Source: Planctomycetota bacterium (GTDB lineage Bacteria > Planctomycetota > UBA11346). Taken from it: DNA of 32,932 nt. Below the pieces are notes generated by a model, which searched no databases, was not told where the DNA came from, and saw only the letters and a list, made by a program, of their open reading frames with translations. Below are positions 1 through 10,701 of this stretch, piece by piece. Position numbers and translations under genes: made by a program. The stretch lies in assembly GCA_023150565.1 (NCBI GenBank), contig JAKLKR010000027.1, positions 1 through 32,932 of the forward strand, in the 5' to 3' direction. Each line of letters begins with the position of its first letter. Position 1 is the stretch's first letter.

Positions 1-55
1 GCCGGGCTCCAGCCCGGCAGTTTGGGAGGCTCGAATTGCCGGGCTGGAGCCCGGC
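1..55. repeat. pair of inverted hairpin repeats (REP-like)
   Basis: GCCGGGCTCCAGCCCGGC at 1-18 and its reverse complement GCCGGGCTGGAGCCCGGC at 38-55 are separated by 19 bases. Each copy is itself a hairpin (7-8 bp stem, 2-4 nt loop), and the two can also pair with each other. The form resembles REP-type intergenic palindromes. The left element touches the window edge and may continue. No associated transposase is visible. Confidence 0.75.
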
Positions 56-100
56 GGTCCCAGGGGCGCGTCTGCCTGTTCCTGCGGTTGACGCGATTCC

Positions 101-140
101 TAAACGCCATTGGGTCTAGGTGGGTCTAGGCGCAATGGCG
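101..140. repeat. composite direct and inverted repeat
   Basis: TAAACGCCATTGGGTCTAGG (101-120) is followed at once by a second copy of its last ten bases (121-130). The arms CGCCATTG (105-112) and CAATGGCG (133-140) form a perfect 8-bp inverted repeat around the duplicated decamer. The same 20-bp core occurs again at 285-304. The arrangement could be a remnant of a small mobile element, an integration footprint or a protein-binding site; the sequence alone does not decide. Confidence 0.7.
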
Positions 141-284
141 TATAGCAACGACCCCAGACATCAACTCGAGGAAGTATTTCAACAGGATGGGGAGGATAGG
201 GACGATGGCCAAGTGGTACGATTCGGCCCCGGTGGCCCGAGAACAGAGCCAAACATCTTGGTGTTGTGTGATACTAGCTGTCGC

Positions 285-304
285 TAAACGCCATTGGGTC
301 TAGG
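285..304. repeat. second copy of 20-bp direct repeat
   Basis: This is an exact 20-base copy of the core at 101-120, in the same orientation, 184 bp downstream. The flanking decamer duplication and the closing CAATGGCG arm of the first copy are missing here. The two copies bracket a 164-bp AT-richer segment without a gene. Confidence 0.75.
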
Positions 305-387
305 CGGTGGCCTCGCGCACCGGGAAATGAGACAAGCGCACCGGCTTCCACGAAGCAGGGATGATTCTCATCCGCAGGATGCCCGCC

Positions 388-1116
388 ATGGACACCTGCC
401 CCGCTCCCGCCCTCCTCCCCCTCACCGAATCCGATATCGAAGGCTATTGGCAGCACGGTTATGTGCTGCTGCGTGGCCTGGTGCCGCGGGCCGATGTCGA
501 AGCCGCGGTGGCGGCCTGGCAGCGCGCCGCCGGCGCCGCCCCCACCGGCGACTGGAACGCCACCGTCTTCGACCACCGCCAGCCGGCCAAGGACCGCGCC
601 ATCCACGCCCTGCTGACCCATGCGCGGGTGATGGCGGCGGTCGAGCAGCTGTTCGAGGGCCCGGCGCGGGTCTACTACGGCATGATGGCGGTGGTGCCGG
701 CGCACGGCGGCAAGGGCCTCGCCTGGCACCAGGACAACCAGTACACCCACGTCCTCGGCCACGCCCTCAACACCTTCATCGCCTGCTGCCGCATCCCGCC
801 CGAGAAGTGCAACCTGTGGGTGGCGCCCGGCAGCCACCTGGCCGGCCTGCAGCCCAGCCTCACCAGCGACGGGCACCGCCAGGCTGCGGATCCCGGCAAC
901 GGCATCCTGCTGCCGACGCTGGAGCCCGGGGACGCCTGCATCTTCAACCGCTACACCCTGCATCGCAGCCTGCGCAACGATACCGGCGAGACCCGCTGGG
1001 CCTATGCCGCCCAGTACCACGAGGACCGCGCGCGCATCGCCGGCAGCTGGCGCCGCGACCCCCTGCGCATGCGCGCCCGCGACCTGGCCGGCTGGTGGGC
1101 GGGCCTGGGGGGATAA
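388..1116 (+). CDS. phytanoyl-CoA dioxygenase-like Fe(II)/2-oxoglutarate oxygenase
   Basis: A 242-aa soluble protein of the PhyH superfamily, whose members hydroxylate small molecules using iron and 2-oxoglutarate. The metal triad is visible as HxD at H114 and D116 (motif WHQDNQ) and a distal histidine at H192 (TLHRS). R203 (TRW) fits the 2-oxoglutarate anchor. The N-terminus (ESDIEGYWQHGYVLLRGL) is the usual PhyH opening helix and strand. I prefer ATG 388 because AGGA lies 8 nt upstream; in-frame ATGs at 361 and 379 are alternatives, and the one at 361 has poor spacing. It is convergent with the next gene, with only 3 bp between stops. The substrate cannot be predicted; relatives act on fatty acyl, ectoine-type and natural-product substrates. 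Confidence 0.88.
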   Translation: MDTCPAPALLPLTESDIEGYWQHGYVLLRGLVPRADVEAAVAAWQRAAGAAPTGDWNATVFDHRQPAKDRAIHALLTHARVMAAVEQLFEGPARVYYGMMAVVPAHGGKGLAWHQDNQYTHVLGHALNTFIACCRIPPEKCNLWVAPGSHLAGLQPSLTSDGHRQAADPGNGILLPTLEPGDACIFNRYTLHRSLRNDTGETRWAYAAQYHEDRARIAGSWRRDPLRMRARDLAGWWAGLGG

Positions 1117-1119
1117 GCC

Positions 1120-2277
1120 CTACTTGTCCAGTTCCCCCGCCAGGGCCGCCCGCATGCGCTCCTGGGCGGTGCCGTTGGGATTGGTGGTGAACACCTGCTC
1201 GCCGACCTGGTTGGCGTCCTCGGGTTCGCCGGCGGCGCGGGCCAGGTCGAGCACCACCCAGCCGAGCTGGTTGGCGCTGCGGCGCAGCAGCTCGCGGCGC
1301 TCCTGCGCGTGTTCGCGGCCATCGACCGGCAGCGGCGGCAGGGCCAGGACCAGGCGGGGACGGAAGCCGAGCGCCTCGCAGCGGGTGCGCACCACCCCCA
1401 GCAGGCGCTCCTCCTCCGCGTCCCAAGCGCCGCCCGCCAGCACCTGGTTGCCCGGGCACCACACGATGGTGCGCGGGTCGAGCGCCGCTCCGCCGGCGGG
1501 GGTGCGGTTGATCGCCTGCGCCAGCGCCACCAGCACCGCATGCTGGGGATGGCGGTCGTCCTGCGCCGGCCGGCATTCGGCGTCGAGGCCTTCCCAGGCG
1601 GTGCGGCCGAGGGCTTCGAGGGGATCGCCAACCACCAGCGCGCGGCCTTCGCCGCGCGGCGGATCGCGGCGCAGCAGGGCCAGCTTGCGTTCGCGGTCGG
1701 CGTTGCGGCGCTGGTCGAGCAGCACCACCGGCAGGCCGGCGGCATCGACCGGGTAGCCGTCCTGCAGCCGGGCCAGCGGCCAGTCCTCGCGCGCATCCAC
1801 CACCCGTACCCCCAGGCGCAGGACCAGCTTGGGGGGATCGCCCGGCAGCGCGCTCCAGCCGCGCCCTTCCGGGGCCTTGGCCGGGTTGTCGAGGGTGAGC
1901 AGGGCCTGGCGCGCGCCCGGTTCGAGGCTGAGGTCGATCAGGCCGCTGATGCCCTCGCCGTCCTCCGGCAGGCGGATGGGCAGCTGTTCGCCGCCCTCCC
2001 AGCCGACCGTGCCGGGGGCGCCGCAGCGCGGCACCGGCTCCTCGTAGGTCACCGGGCGGAAGCCCTTGGCGTCGACCGCGGGGTTGGCGTAGGGGATGGT
2101 GAAGGCGGCGTTGCGCCGCTCGTCGCCATACGCCACCGCCGGCCAATGGGTGAAATGCGGCAGCGGCAGGATGCGCTTGCCCGGATGGGTCGACGGCGAG
2201 GGCGGGACGGCGGGCTCGGCGGCGCCCGCGACGCAGGCGGCGAGGATCAGCGGCAGCAGGTTTCGCACGGGGTTCAC
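1120..2277 (-). CDS. secreted protein, possibly SGNH-hydrolase-like
   Basis: A 385-aa protein with a classical signal peptide (residues 1-19, ending near AAEP), so it is probably exported. The start is GTG at 2277 with GGAG about 8 nt upstream. The first half looks beta-rich (about residues 35-140). The second half alternates strands and helices (VVLLDQRRNADRERK, RPRLVLALPPLP, GWVVLDLARAAG) and ends with a TTNPNGTAQERM segment reminiscent of the last block of SGNH esterases. I cannot identify a clear GDS block or catalytic triad, so enzymatic activity is unproven. It is divergent from ileS across 97 bp. Confidence 0.7.
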   Translation of the reverse strand: MNPVRNLLPLILAACVAGAAEPAVPPSPSTHPGKRILPLPHFTHWPAVAYGDERRNAAFTIPYANPAVDAKGFRPVTYEEPVPRCGAPGTVGWEGGEQLPIRLPEDGEGISGLIDLSLEPGARQALLTLDNPAKAPEGRGWSALPGDPPKLVLRLGVRVVDAREDWPLARLQDGYPVDAAGLPVVLLDQRRNADRERKLALLRRDPPRGEGRALVVGDPLEALGRTAWEGLDAECRPAQDDRHPQHAVLVALAQAINRTPAGGAALDPRTIVWCPGNQVLAGGAWDAEEERLLGVVRTRCEALGFRPRLVLALPPLPVDGREHAQERRELLRRSANQLGWVVLDLARAAGEPEDANQVGEQVFTTNPNGTAQERMRAALAGELDK

Positions 2278-2374
2278 GCTACGGCTCCGGGGTGGGGCGG
2301 CCAGCGCCCAGCCTTGCCGGACCCGCCTGCTGTTCTACCGTCCGGCCCGCCCCGCAGTTGACCAGGAGCTACCG
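2278..2374. promoter_or_regulatory. divergent promoter region upstream of ileS
   Basis: This 97-bp gap separates the GTG start of the secreted protein from ileS. Both genes must be expressed from here. TTGCCG (2314-2319) and TACCGT (2336-2341) are separated by 16 nt and could be a weak sigma-70 promoter for ileS; this is a guess from spacing only. AGGAG at 2364-2368 is a good ribosome-binding site for ileS. The gap is too short for a T-box leader and I see no such structure. Confidence 0.3.
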
Positions 2375-5300
2375 ATGGCCGCCGTGTTCACCAAGGTCCC
2401 CGCCTCCCCCTCCTTCCCGCGCATCGAGGAAGGCATCCTGGAGCTGTGGGACCGTCTCGACGCCTTCGCCGAGTCCAACCGCCGGCGCCAGGCCGGCGGC
2501 AAGGAGTTCGTGTTCTACGACGGACCCCCCTTCGCCACCGGCACCCCGCACTACGGCCACCTGCTCGCCGGCACCATCAAGGACATCGTGCCGCGCTTCT
2601 GGAACATGCGCGGCTGCCAGGTCGAACGCCGCTTCGGCTGGGACTGCCACGGCCTGCCGATCGAGAACCTGGCGCAGAAGGAGCTGGGCTGGAAGGGCGC
2701 GCCCGAGATCCGCGAGCAGGGCGTCGACCGCTTCAACGAGCAGTGCCGCGCCATGGTCCAGACCTACGTCGGCGAATGGCGCAAGACGGTGCGCCGGATG
2801 GGCCGCTGGGTCGATTTCGACAACGACTACAAGACCATGGACAAGCCGTTCATGGAGTCGGTGTGGTGGGTGTTCCAGCAGCTGTGGCAGCAGGGCCGCA
2901 TCTACAAGGCCCACCGCATCATGCCCTATTCGTGGAAGCTCACCACCCCGCTGAGCAACTTCGAGGCCGGCAACAACTACAAGGACGTGCAGGACCCGGC
3001 CATCACCGTGCGCTTCCAGCTGGTGCACGCCGACCCCGCCATCGCCGAACGCTGCCGCGAGCGCACCCCCGAGGTGTTCGCGGCGATCCAGGCCGGCACC
3101 GCCTACGCCCTGGCCTGGACCACCACCCCCTGGACCCTGCCCGAGAACCTCGCGCTCTGCCTCGGGCCGGCGATCACCTACGTCTTCGTCGAGGACGCCG
3201 CCAGCAAGGACCTCTACCTGCTGGCCAAGGACCGCCTGGCGGCGATCTACAAGAAGCCGGAGCAGTACCGGGTGGTGGCCGAGGTGGCGGGCGAGCGCCT
3301 GGCCGGGCTGGCCTACCGGCCGCTGTTCCCCTATTTCGCCGACCAGCCGGGCGCCTTCCGCCTGCTCACCGACGGCTTCGTCTCGACCGGCGACGGCACC
3401 GGCATCGTGCACATGGCCCCGGCCTACGGCGAGGACGACTACCGCGTCTGCCGCGCCGCCGGCATCGACCTGGTCGACCCGCTCGACGAGGAATGCCGGT
3501 TCACCGCCAAGCTGCCGGAATACGCCGGCCGCTTCTGCAAGGACTGCGACAAGGAGCTGATCAAGCGCCTCAAGGACGAGGGCAGGCTGGTGCACCAGTC
3601 CACCATCGTGCACAGCTATCCGTTCTGCGAGCGCACCGACACCCCGCTGATCTACCGCGCCATGGAGGCGTGGTTCGTGCGCGTGTCGGACCTGCGCCCG
3701 CGCATGGCCGAGCTGAACACATCGATCGCCTGGGTGCCGGAGGCGATCGGCAGCGGCCGCTTCGGCAACTTCATCGCCGACGGCCCGGACTGGAACATCA
3801 GCCGCAACCGCTTCTGGGGCTCGTGCCTGCCGGTGTGGGTCAACACCGCCGACAAGGCCGACTGCCTGTGCTTCGGCTCGACCGCCGAGCTGGAGGCCGC
3901 CGCCGGCCTGCCCGCCGGCAGCATCACCGACCTGCACAAGCACCACCTCGACCGCATCGAGATCGTCAGGGACGGCAGGACCTACCGCCGCACCCCCGAG
4001 GTGCTCGACTGCTGGTTCGAGTCGGGGGCCATGCCCTACGGCCAGCAGCACTACCCGTTCGAGAACAAGGCGCGCTTCGAGGCCAACTTCCCCGCCCAGT
4101 TCATCGCCGAGGGCCTCGACCAGACGCGCGGCTGGTTCTATTCCCTGCTGGTGCTCTCGGCCGCCCTGTTCGACAAGCCGGCGTTCCGCAACGTGGTGGT
4201 CAACGGCATGATCCTGGCCGAAGACGGCCAGAAGATGTCCAAGACCAAGAAGAACTACCCCGACCCCAACCTGATCCTCGACCAGTTCGGCGCCGACGCC
4301 CTGCGCGCCTACCTGATCGACTCGCCGGCGGTGCGCGCCGAGCCGCTGCGCTTCAGCGAGGCCGGGCTCAAGGAGATCGTGCGCACGGTGGTGCTGCCCT
4401 ACTGGAACGCGCTGTCGTTCTTCACCACCTACGCCAGCGTCGACGGCTTCGATCCGCGCACCTGGAGCGCCCGCCCGGTGGCGGCCCGCCACGTCAACGA
4501 CCGCTGGATCCTCTCGGCGACGCAGTCGCTGATCCGCGACGTGAACACCGAGATGGAGGGCTACCGGCTCTTCACCGTGGTGCCGCGCCTGCTGAGCTTC
4601 ATCGACGACCTCACCAACTGGTACATCCGCAGCTCGCGCGCGCGCTTCTGGCGCAGCGAGGACCGCCAGGACCAGGCCGACGCCTACCACACGCTCTACG
4701 CCGTGCTCACCACCTTCGCCAAGGTGCTGGCGCCGTTCATGCCCTTCCTCACCGAGGAGGCGCACCAGCGCCTGGTGCGCCCGGTCGACGCCGCCGCGCC
4801 CGCCAGCGTGCACTGGTGCGACTACCCGCAGGTCGACGCCAGCCTGATCGACGCCCGGCTCGAGGCCGAGGTCGCCACCGTGCGCACGGTGGTGGGCCTG
4901 GGGCGCAAGCTGCGCGAGGACGCCAAGCTCAAGGTGCGCCAGCCGCTGGCGCGTCTGCTGGTGGTCAGCCGCGACGGCGCCGTGCGCGCCGCCGCCGAGC
5001 ACCAGGCCGCGACCCTGGCCGACGAGCTCAACGTCAAGGCGGTGGCGGTCAGCGCCGACGAGGCCGCGGTGGTGAGCGTGGCGGTGAAGCCCAACCTCAA
5101 GCTGCTGGGCAAGCGCTGCGGGCCCAAGCTCAAGGCCATCGCCGCCGCCCTCGCCGCCTGGGGGCACCCGGAGGTCGCGCGCCTGGAGGCGGGCGAACCC
5201 ATCGTCATCGAGGGCGAGGCCATCACCGCCGCCGACCTGCTGCTGACCCGCACCCCGGTGGCGGGCGCGGTGGTGGCCAGCGCCGGCGCGGTCACGGTGG

Positions 5301-5578
5301 TGCTCGACACCGCCCTCACCCCCGCGCTGGTGCGCGAGGGCCTGGCGCGCGAACTGATCTCGGCCCTGCAGCAGGCGCGCAAGGACGCCGGGCTGGAGGT
5401 CAGCGACCGCATCCGCGTGGGCTGGGACAGCGCCGACGGCGAGCTCGCCGCGGCGGTGGCCGAGCACGCCGCCACCATCGCCCGCGAGGTGCTGGCGGTG
5501 GCGCTGGAGCGCGCCCCCGGCGGGGCGGTGGTCCAGCTCAACGGCCGGGACCTCGCCTTCACCATCACCAAGGCCTGA
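2375..5578 (+). CDS. ileS: isoleucyl-tRNA synthetase, type 2
   Basis: A 1067-aa class I synthetase that charges tRNA-Ile. The HIGH signature is HYGH at residues 59-62 within GTPHYGHLLAGTIKDI, and the KMSKS loop is KMSKTKKNYPDP at 620-624. The central editing (CP1) domain and the WNISRNRFWG segment are typical of IleRS. Overall length, the KMSKTKKNYPDP form and the C-terminal region (about 800-1067) match the eukaryote-like IleRS2 branch, known in several bacterial phyla and generally less sensitive to mupirocin. ATG 2375 is chosen because AGGAG sits 6 nt upstream and the family homology begins there; the frame is open further upstream, but that part is antisense to the divergent gene. It leads a small plus-strand cluster with the hydrolase and cysS. 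Confidence 0.97.
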   Translation: MAAVFTKVPASPSFPRIEEGILELWDRLDAFAESNRRRQAGGKEFVFYDGPPFATGTPHYGHLLAGTIKDIVPRFWNMRGCQVERRFGWDCHGLPIENLAQKELGWKGAPEIREQGVDRFNEQCRAMVQTYVGEWRKTVRRMGRWVDFDNDYKTMDKPFMESVWWVFQQLWQQGRIYKAHRIMPYSWKLTTPLSNFEAGNNYKDVQDPAITVRFQLVHADPAIAERCRERTPEVFAAIQAGTAYALAWTTTPWTLPENLALCLGPAITYVFVEDAASKDLYLLAKDRLAAIYKKPEQYRVVAEVAGERLAGLAYRPLFPYFADQPGAFRLLTDGFVSTGDGTGIVHMAPAYGEDDYRVCRAAGIDLVDPLDEECRFTAKLPEYAGRFCKDCDKELIKRLKDEGRLVHQSTIVHSYPFCERTDTPLIYRAMEAWFVRVSDLRPRMAELNTSIAWVPEAIGSGRFGNFIADGPDWNISRNRFWGSCLPVWVNTADKADCLCFGSTAELEAAAGLPAGSITDLHKHHLDRIEIVRDGRTYRRTPEVLDCWFESGAMPYGQQHYPFENKARFEANFPAQFIAEGLDQTRGWFYSLLVLSAALFDKPAFRNVVVNGMILAEDGQKMSKTKKNYPDPNLILDQFGADALRAYLIDSPAVRAEPLRFSEAGLKEIVRTVVLPYWNALSFFTTYASVDGFDPRTWSARPVAARHVNDRWILSATQSLIRDVNTEMEGYRLFTVVPRLLSFIDDLTNWYIRSSRARFWRSEDRQDQADAYHTLYAVLTTFAKVLAPFMPFLTEEAHQRLVRPVDAAAPASVHWCDYPQVDASLIDARLEAEVATVRTVVGLGRKLREDAKLKVRQPLARLLVVSRDGAVRAAAEHQAATLADELNVKAVAVSADEAAVVSVAVKPNLKLLGKRCGPKLKAIAAALAAWGHPEVARLEAGEPIVIEGEAITAADLLLTRTPVAGAVVASAGAVTVVLDTALTPALVREGLARELISALQQARKDAGLEVSDRIRVGWDSADGELAAAVAEHAATIAREVLAVALERAPGGAVVQLNGRDLAFTITKA

Positions 5579-5592
5579 ACCCAGAGCCCGCC

Positions 5593-6417
5593 ATGCCGCA
5601 AGATCCCCTCCCCCTCTGGCCGGCCGGCATCCCCGGCTCCGTGGTCCCCGGCCAGGAGCAGCACGACCGCGCCAAGGAGGTCCCCCACCTGCTGCCCTTC
5701 CTGCTCCCCGGCGAACAGGTGCGCCCGCTGGTGGTGGTGTGCCCGGGCGGCGGCTACGGCGGGCGCGCGCCCCACGAGGCCGATCCCATCGCCCTGTGGC
5801 TCAACGGCCTCGGCCTGCACGCGGTGGTCTGCCACTACCGCGTGTTCCCCTGGCGCCACCCGCAGCCGCTCAACGACGCCCAGCGCGCCATCCGCCTGGT
5901 GCGCCACCACGCCGCCGCCTGGAAGGTCGATGCCGGCCGCATCGGCATCCTCGGCTTCAGCGCCGGCGGCCATCTCGCCTGCTCGGCGGCCAACTTCGGC
6001 GACGACGGCGACACCGCCGCCGCCGATCCCGTGGCCCGCCAGTCCAGCCGCGCCAACGCCCTGATCGCCTGCTATCCGGTGGTCACCAACGCCAACCTCA
6101 AGGGCCATCAGGGCTCGTTCACCAACCTGCTGGGCACAGACGCCGACCCCGTGCTGTGGCGGCGCATGAGCCTGGAGAGCAGCGTCACCGCCGCCAACCC
6201 CCCGGCCTTCATCTGGACCAGCGCCGACGACCAGGCGGTGCCGGTGGAGAACTCCCTGCTCTACGCCGCCGCGCTGCGCGCCGTCCAGGTCCCCTTCGCG
6301 CTCCACGTCTATCCGCACGCCCCGCACGGCATCGGCCTCGGCCGCGACTTCCCCGGCACCTCGCGCCGCTGGACCGGCGATTGCGAGGCCTGGCTGCACG
6401 AGCTGGGCTGGGCCTGA
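5593..6417 (+). CDS. alpha/beta hydrolase, BD-FAE/acetyl-xylan-esterase-like
   Basis: A 274-aa cytoplasmic-looking esterase with no signal peptide. The oxyanion segment is CPGGGYGGRAPHE (50-62), the nucleophile elbow is GFSAGG (121-126, S123), the acid is D212 or D213 in SADDQAVPVENS, and the histidine is H245 in PHAPHG. This set and order are typical of the family that includes xylan acetylesterases and kynurenine formamidase-like enzymes. The start lies 14 nt after the ileS stop, so it is probably co-transcribed with ileS; no clear Shine-Dalgarno is seen. The natural ester is unknown. Placement between two aminoacyl-tRNA synthetase genes need not imply a role in translation. Confidence 0.9.
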   Translation: MPQDPLPLWPAGIPGSVVPGQEQHDRAKEVPHLLPFLLPGEQVRPLVVVCPGGGYGGRAPHEADPIALWLNGLGLHAVVCHYRVFPWRHPQPLNDAQRAIRLVRHHAAAWKVDAGRIGILGFSAGGHLACSAANFGDDGDTAAADPVARQSSRANALIACYPVVTNANLKGHQGSFTNLLGTDADPVLWRRMSLESSVTAANPPAFIWTSADDQAVPVENSLLYAAALRAVQVPFALHVYPHAPHGIGLGRDFPGTSRRWTGDCEAWLHELGWA

Positions 6418-6470
6418 GCCGGGCACCTCGCGCTGGCCCTGGCGGCGGCGGGCCGACACTGGCCGCCGCC

Positions 6471-7904
6471 ATGCCCATCCAGGTCTACAACACCCTCACC
6501 CGCCAGAAGCAGCCCCTGACCCCGGTCCAGGCCGGCCAGGTGGGCATGTACCTGTGCGGCCCGACCGTCTACGACGACTGCCATATCGGCCACCTGATGG
6601 GCCCGGTGCTGTACGACGCGGTGGCGCGCTGGCTGCGTGCGCGCGGCCTGGCGGTGCGCTTCGTCAACAACATCACCGACATCGATGACAAGATCATCGC
6701 CAGGGCGCAGGCCAGCGGCGAATCCTGGCAGGACATCACCGCGCACTACACCGCGCAGTACTTCGACCTGCTCCGCCGCCTGCATGTGGTCACCATCACC
6801 GACCACCCGCGCTGCACCGGCCATGTGCCGCAGATGGTCGACTACATCGCCGACCTGGTGCGCAGCGGCCGCGCCTACGTGGCCGAGGACGGGGTCTATT
6901 ACGAGGTGAGCCAGCAGCCGGGCTACGGCAAGCTCTCGGGCCGGCGCCTCGACGAGATGGTCGCCGACGCCGAGAAGGAGGGCAAGCTCGCGCACGGCCT
7001 GCGCTCGCGCGCCGACTTCGCGCTGTGGAAGCGCGTCAAGCCCGGCGAGCCGAGCTGGCCGAGCCCGTGGGGCGACGGCCGGCCCGGCTGGCACATCGAG
7101 TGCAGCGTGATGTCGCTGCACACCCTCGGCGCGACCTTCGACATCCACGCCGGCGGCGAGGAGCTGAAGTTCCCCCACCACGAGAACGAGATCGCCCAGG
7201 GCGAGGCCCACGGCGGCGGCTACGCCCAGGTGTGGATGCACAACAACCTGGTGCAGTTCGAGGGCGCCAAGGTCTCGAAGTCGGATCCGCGCATGCGCGA
7301 CCCGGCGTTCCGCCGCCAGTTCCAGGCCCTGGCGGTGGTCGAGGGCCATGGCGCGGCGGTGGTGCGCTTCCTGCTGCTCAACGGCCACTACCGCCGGCCG
7401 GTGGATTTCGCGCCCAGCAACATCGGCGCCATCCGCACCGCGCTCGGCCGCCTGCACCGCGCGGTCGGCGACCTGCTCGACGCCCCCGGCGACGCCGCCC
7501 TCGACGAGATCCTCGCCCGCCAGCTCCCCGCCGAGGGCGCCCGCCACCGCGAACGCTTCGTGGCGGCGATGGACGACGACTTCAACACCGGGGCGGCGAT
7601 CGCCGAGCTGTTCGGCCTGGCCGCCCTCGCTGCCAAGGGCGGCACCGCCGAGCGCCTGCTGCTGCGCGACCTCGGCCGCCTGATCGGGCTGTTCCAGCCC
7701 GGCGACGGCAAGGACACCGTCGCCCCCACCGCCGCCGCCGATGACGGCACCCTCGGCAAGGTCATGGCGCTGGTGCTGGAGCTGCGCCAGAAGGCGCGCG
7801 CCGACCGCGACTTCGCCACCAGCGACCTGATCCGCGACCGGCTCAAGGAGGCCGGCATCGCGGTCAAGGACGCCAAGGACGGCGCCACCTGGGAACGCGC
7901 CTGA
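6471..7904 (+). CDS. cysS: cysteinyl-tRNA synthetase
   Basis: A 477-aa class I synthetase that charges tRNA-Cys. It shows the [13 protein letters not shown] block with HIGH at 38-41 and the tight zinc site expected of CysRS: C29, C211 (IECS), H236 and E240 (PHHENE). The KMSKS loop is KVSKS at 267-271, a tolerated variant of the usual K-M-S-K-S. The C-terminal anticodon-binding helices follow (about 400-477), ending in the usual KDxKDGxTWER. It lies 53 nt after the hydrolase and is convergent with the desaturase, with 3 bp between stops. Cysteine charging sits next to cysD/cysN sulfate activation, but on the opposite strand, so this is proximity and not an operon. Confidence 0.97.
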   Translation: MPIQVYNTLTRQKQPLTPVQAGQVGMYLCGPTVYDDCHIGHLMGPVLYDAVARWLRARGLAVRFVNNITDIDDKIIARAQASGESWQDITAHYTAQYFDLLRRLHVVTITDHPRCTGHVPQMVDYIADLVRSGRAYVAEDGVYYEVSQQPGYGKLSGRRLDEMVADAEKEGKLAHGLRSRADFALWKRVKPGEPSWPSPWGDGRPGWHIECSVMSLHTLGATFDIHAGGEELKFPHHENEIAQGEAHGGGYAQVWMHNNLVQFEGAKVSKSDPRMRDPAFRRQFQALAVVEGHGAAVVRFLLLNGHYRRPVDFAPSNIGAIRTALGRLHRAVGDLLDAPGDAALDEILARQLPAEGARHRERFVAAMDDDFNTGAAIAELFGLAALAAKGGTAERLLLRDLGRLIGLFQPGDGKDTVAPTAAADDGTLGKVMALVLELRQKARADRDFATSDLIRDRLKEAGIAVKDAKDGATWERA

Positions 7905-7907
7905 CGA

Positions 7908-8872
<965 letters not shown>

Positions 8873-8873
<1 letters not shown>

Positions 8874-10678
8874 CACAGGCCCAGCACGCCGCGGGCGCGC
8901 AGCAGGGCGGCGATCTGCGCCACCACCACCGCCTCCGGTTCGTCGCCGCGGATGCGCAGGTCGCACTGGGCGGTGGATGATCCGCTGGGATCGACGTCGA
9001 CCGCCAGGCTGGGCTGGTCGCCGAGCAGGGCCTGGACGTGGCTGTGGTCGGCCAGGCCGATGGCGTTGGTGGTCGAGACCACCACCAGCCCGGCGCGCAG
9101 CAGGATGTTCGCCACCTCGCCGAAGCGGCGCACCAGCTCCTGCTGGGCGGCGTCGGCGGCGAGGTCGTGGTCGACCCCGAGCAGCACGTTGGTGCCGTCG
9201 AGCATGTAGGCCTGGCGGCGGTCGTCCCACAGCGCGCGTTCGAGGGCGCGGGCGTAGCGGCGCTTGCCCACCCCGTTGCCGCCCACGAACATCACCAGCG
9301 CGGCGCGGTGGCCGTTCGACTGCGCGCGCTCGGCCCCGGTGACCCCGCCGTGGATCCAGTTGAAGTCGCGCAGCCGCGCCTCGGAGCGGAAGTCGTCGGT
9401 CGCGTCCGCCACCGTGCCGGTGATGATGCCGCCGCCGGCCACATCATAGCCGTCAACGATCACGAAGCGGCCCGAGCACTCGCTGTCGCCGATGAGATCG
9501 AAGGCCACCGGGCTCTTGACCTCGAGCTCGAGGTCGGCCACGTCGTGGCGGCCGACCTCCTGCTTGGCCAGCTCGGAGCCGATCTCGCTGGCGTCGATCA
9601 CCTTGTGGATGCGCGCCAGGCGCACCGGCACCGCCGCGGTGTGCAGCTTGAGCTTGTAGTCGCGCCCCTGCACGAAGGGCTTGCGCCCCAGCCAGATGAC
9701 ATTGGCGCGGAAGCGCGTGCCCACCAGCGGCGCCTGGGCGGCGTGGCTCATCACCTCGCCGCGGGTGAGGTAGAGCTCCTCGCTGAGGGTGAAGGCGGTC
9801 GACCAGCCGGCCTCGATCTCGCTGCGCGGCGCGGTGTTGAAGCCCTCGATCGAGCGGATGCGCGCGCGCTTGTTCGAGGGGCTGAACACCACCTCGTCGC
9901 CGACCTTGACCCGGCCCGCCTCGATGCGTCCGGCGAAGGTGCGCGCCTCGTCGCCGCGCGCGGTGAACTTGTACACCGCCTGCAGCGGCATGCGCAGGGG
10001 CTGGTCGCGGCGCGAGGGCTGCTTGGCGAAGCCGTCGAAGCACTCGAGCATGGTCGGCCCGCGGTACCACGGGGTCTTGTCCGAGCGCACCGCGAGGTTG
10101 TCGCCATGCAGCGCCGCCACCGGCACGAAGTGCTTGGGGTCGGGTGCGCCGATGCCCTTGAGGAAGGCGCGGTATTCCGCCTCGATGCGCTCGAAGTGCG
10201 CCTGGTCGTAGCCCACCAGGTCCATCTTGTTGACGCACACCACCACCTGGCGGATGCCGAGCATGGCGAGGATGTAGCCGTGGCGGCGGCTGTTCTCGCG
10301 CACCCCCTCCTTGGCGTCGATGATCAGGGCGGCGGCCTCGGCGCGCGCCGCGCCCGAGATCATGTTCTTGAGGAACTCGATATGCCCGGGGGCGTCGATG
10401 ATGATGTAGTCACGGCGGGCGGTCTTGAAGAAGCAGCGCGCGGTGTCGATGGTGATGCCCTGGTCCTGCTCGTCGCTGAGGGCGTCGAGCAGGAAGGCGT
10501 ACTCGAACACCTTGCCGGTACGCGCGCACTCGGCCTTGACCGCTTCGAGCTTGCCCTGGGGCAGGGCGCCGGTGTCGGCGAACAGGCGGCCGACCACGGT
10601 CGACTTGCCGTGGTCGACGTGGCCGACGATGACCACGTTCATCTGGTCGCGGGCGGGAATGGGGGAGGAGTGGCTCAT
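8873..10678 (-). CDS. cysN: sulfate adenylyltransferase GTPase subunit with degenerate APS-kinase-like C-terminus
   Basis: A 601-aa protein that, with CysD, forms APS from ATP and sulfate, driven by GTP hydrolysis. The GTPase domain has G1 GHVDHGKST (19-27), G3 DAPGH (95-99) and G4 NKMD (150-153), followed by the EF-Tu-like beta barrels (about 225-440). Residues from about 455 to 601 align in layout with CysC/NodQ APS kinase, but key residues are altered: the P-loop reads GGNGVGKRR (466-474) with Arg where Ser/Thr is needed, and the APS-site DGDNxR motif reads DGTNVL (494-499). I infer that the tail is not an active APS kinase. It follows cysD after a 64-nt gap and is coupled to the desaturase. 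Confidence 0.92.
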
Positions 10679-10701
10679 GTCGGGTGCCTGCAGGTGGTTC
10701 G

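Larger units (their letters stand above)
1..387. other. non-coding left edge with repeats
   Basis: I find no convincing gene in this stretch. Reading frames here are short and have no recognisable protein. Compared with the rest of the window it is noticeably richer in A and T, and it contains two hairpin repeats, a 40-bp inverted/direct repeat structure and a second copy of its 20-bp core. The segment around 170-205 is purine-rich, with several GGAT steps, and looks like low-complexity spacer DNA. The end next to 388 must carry the leader of the dioxygenase gene. Confidence 0.6.

Noticed and set aside
101..304. Complete insertion sequence
   Set aside because: There is no transposase frame and the repeats are direct copies and not terminal inverted ends of a gene-bearing element.
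2278..2374. T-box or other amino-acid riboswitch upstream of ileS
   Set aside because: The leader is under 100 nt and shared with a divergent gene; no T-box sequence or terminator/antiterminator pair is visible.
2369..5467. 1032-aa minus-strand open frame opposite ileS
   Set aside because: It is the exact antisense of a clearly recognised synthetase, is dominated by G, A, V, H and R, and matches no family; high GC keeps such frames open.
2446..5592. Plus-strand frame running through ileS into the hydrolase, as if one giant protein
   Set aside because: The part over ileS is an off-frame translation rich in R, P, G and H. Hydrolase homology starts only at 5593, so there is no fusion.
7269..7283. 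KVSKS in CysRS as a sign of a defective enzyme
   Set aside because: Variation at the second position of KMSKS is common in functional synthetases, and the zinc ligands and HIGH motif are intact.
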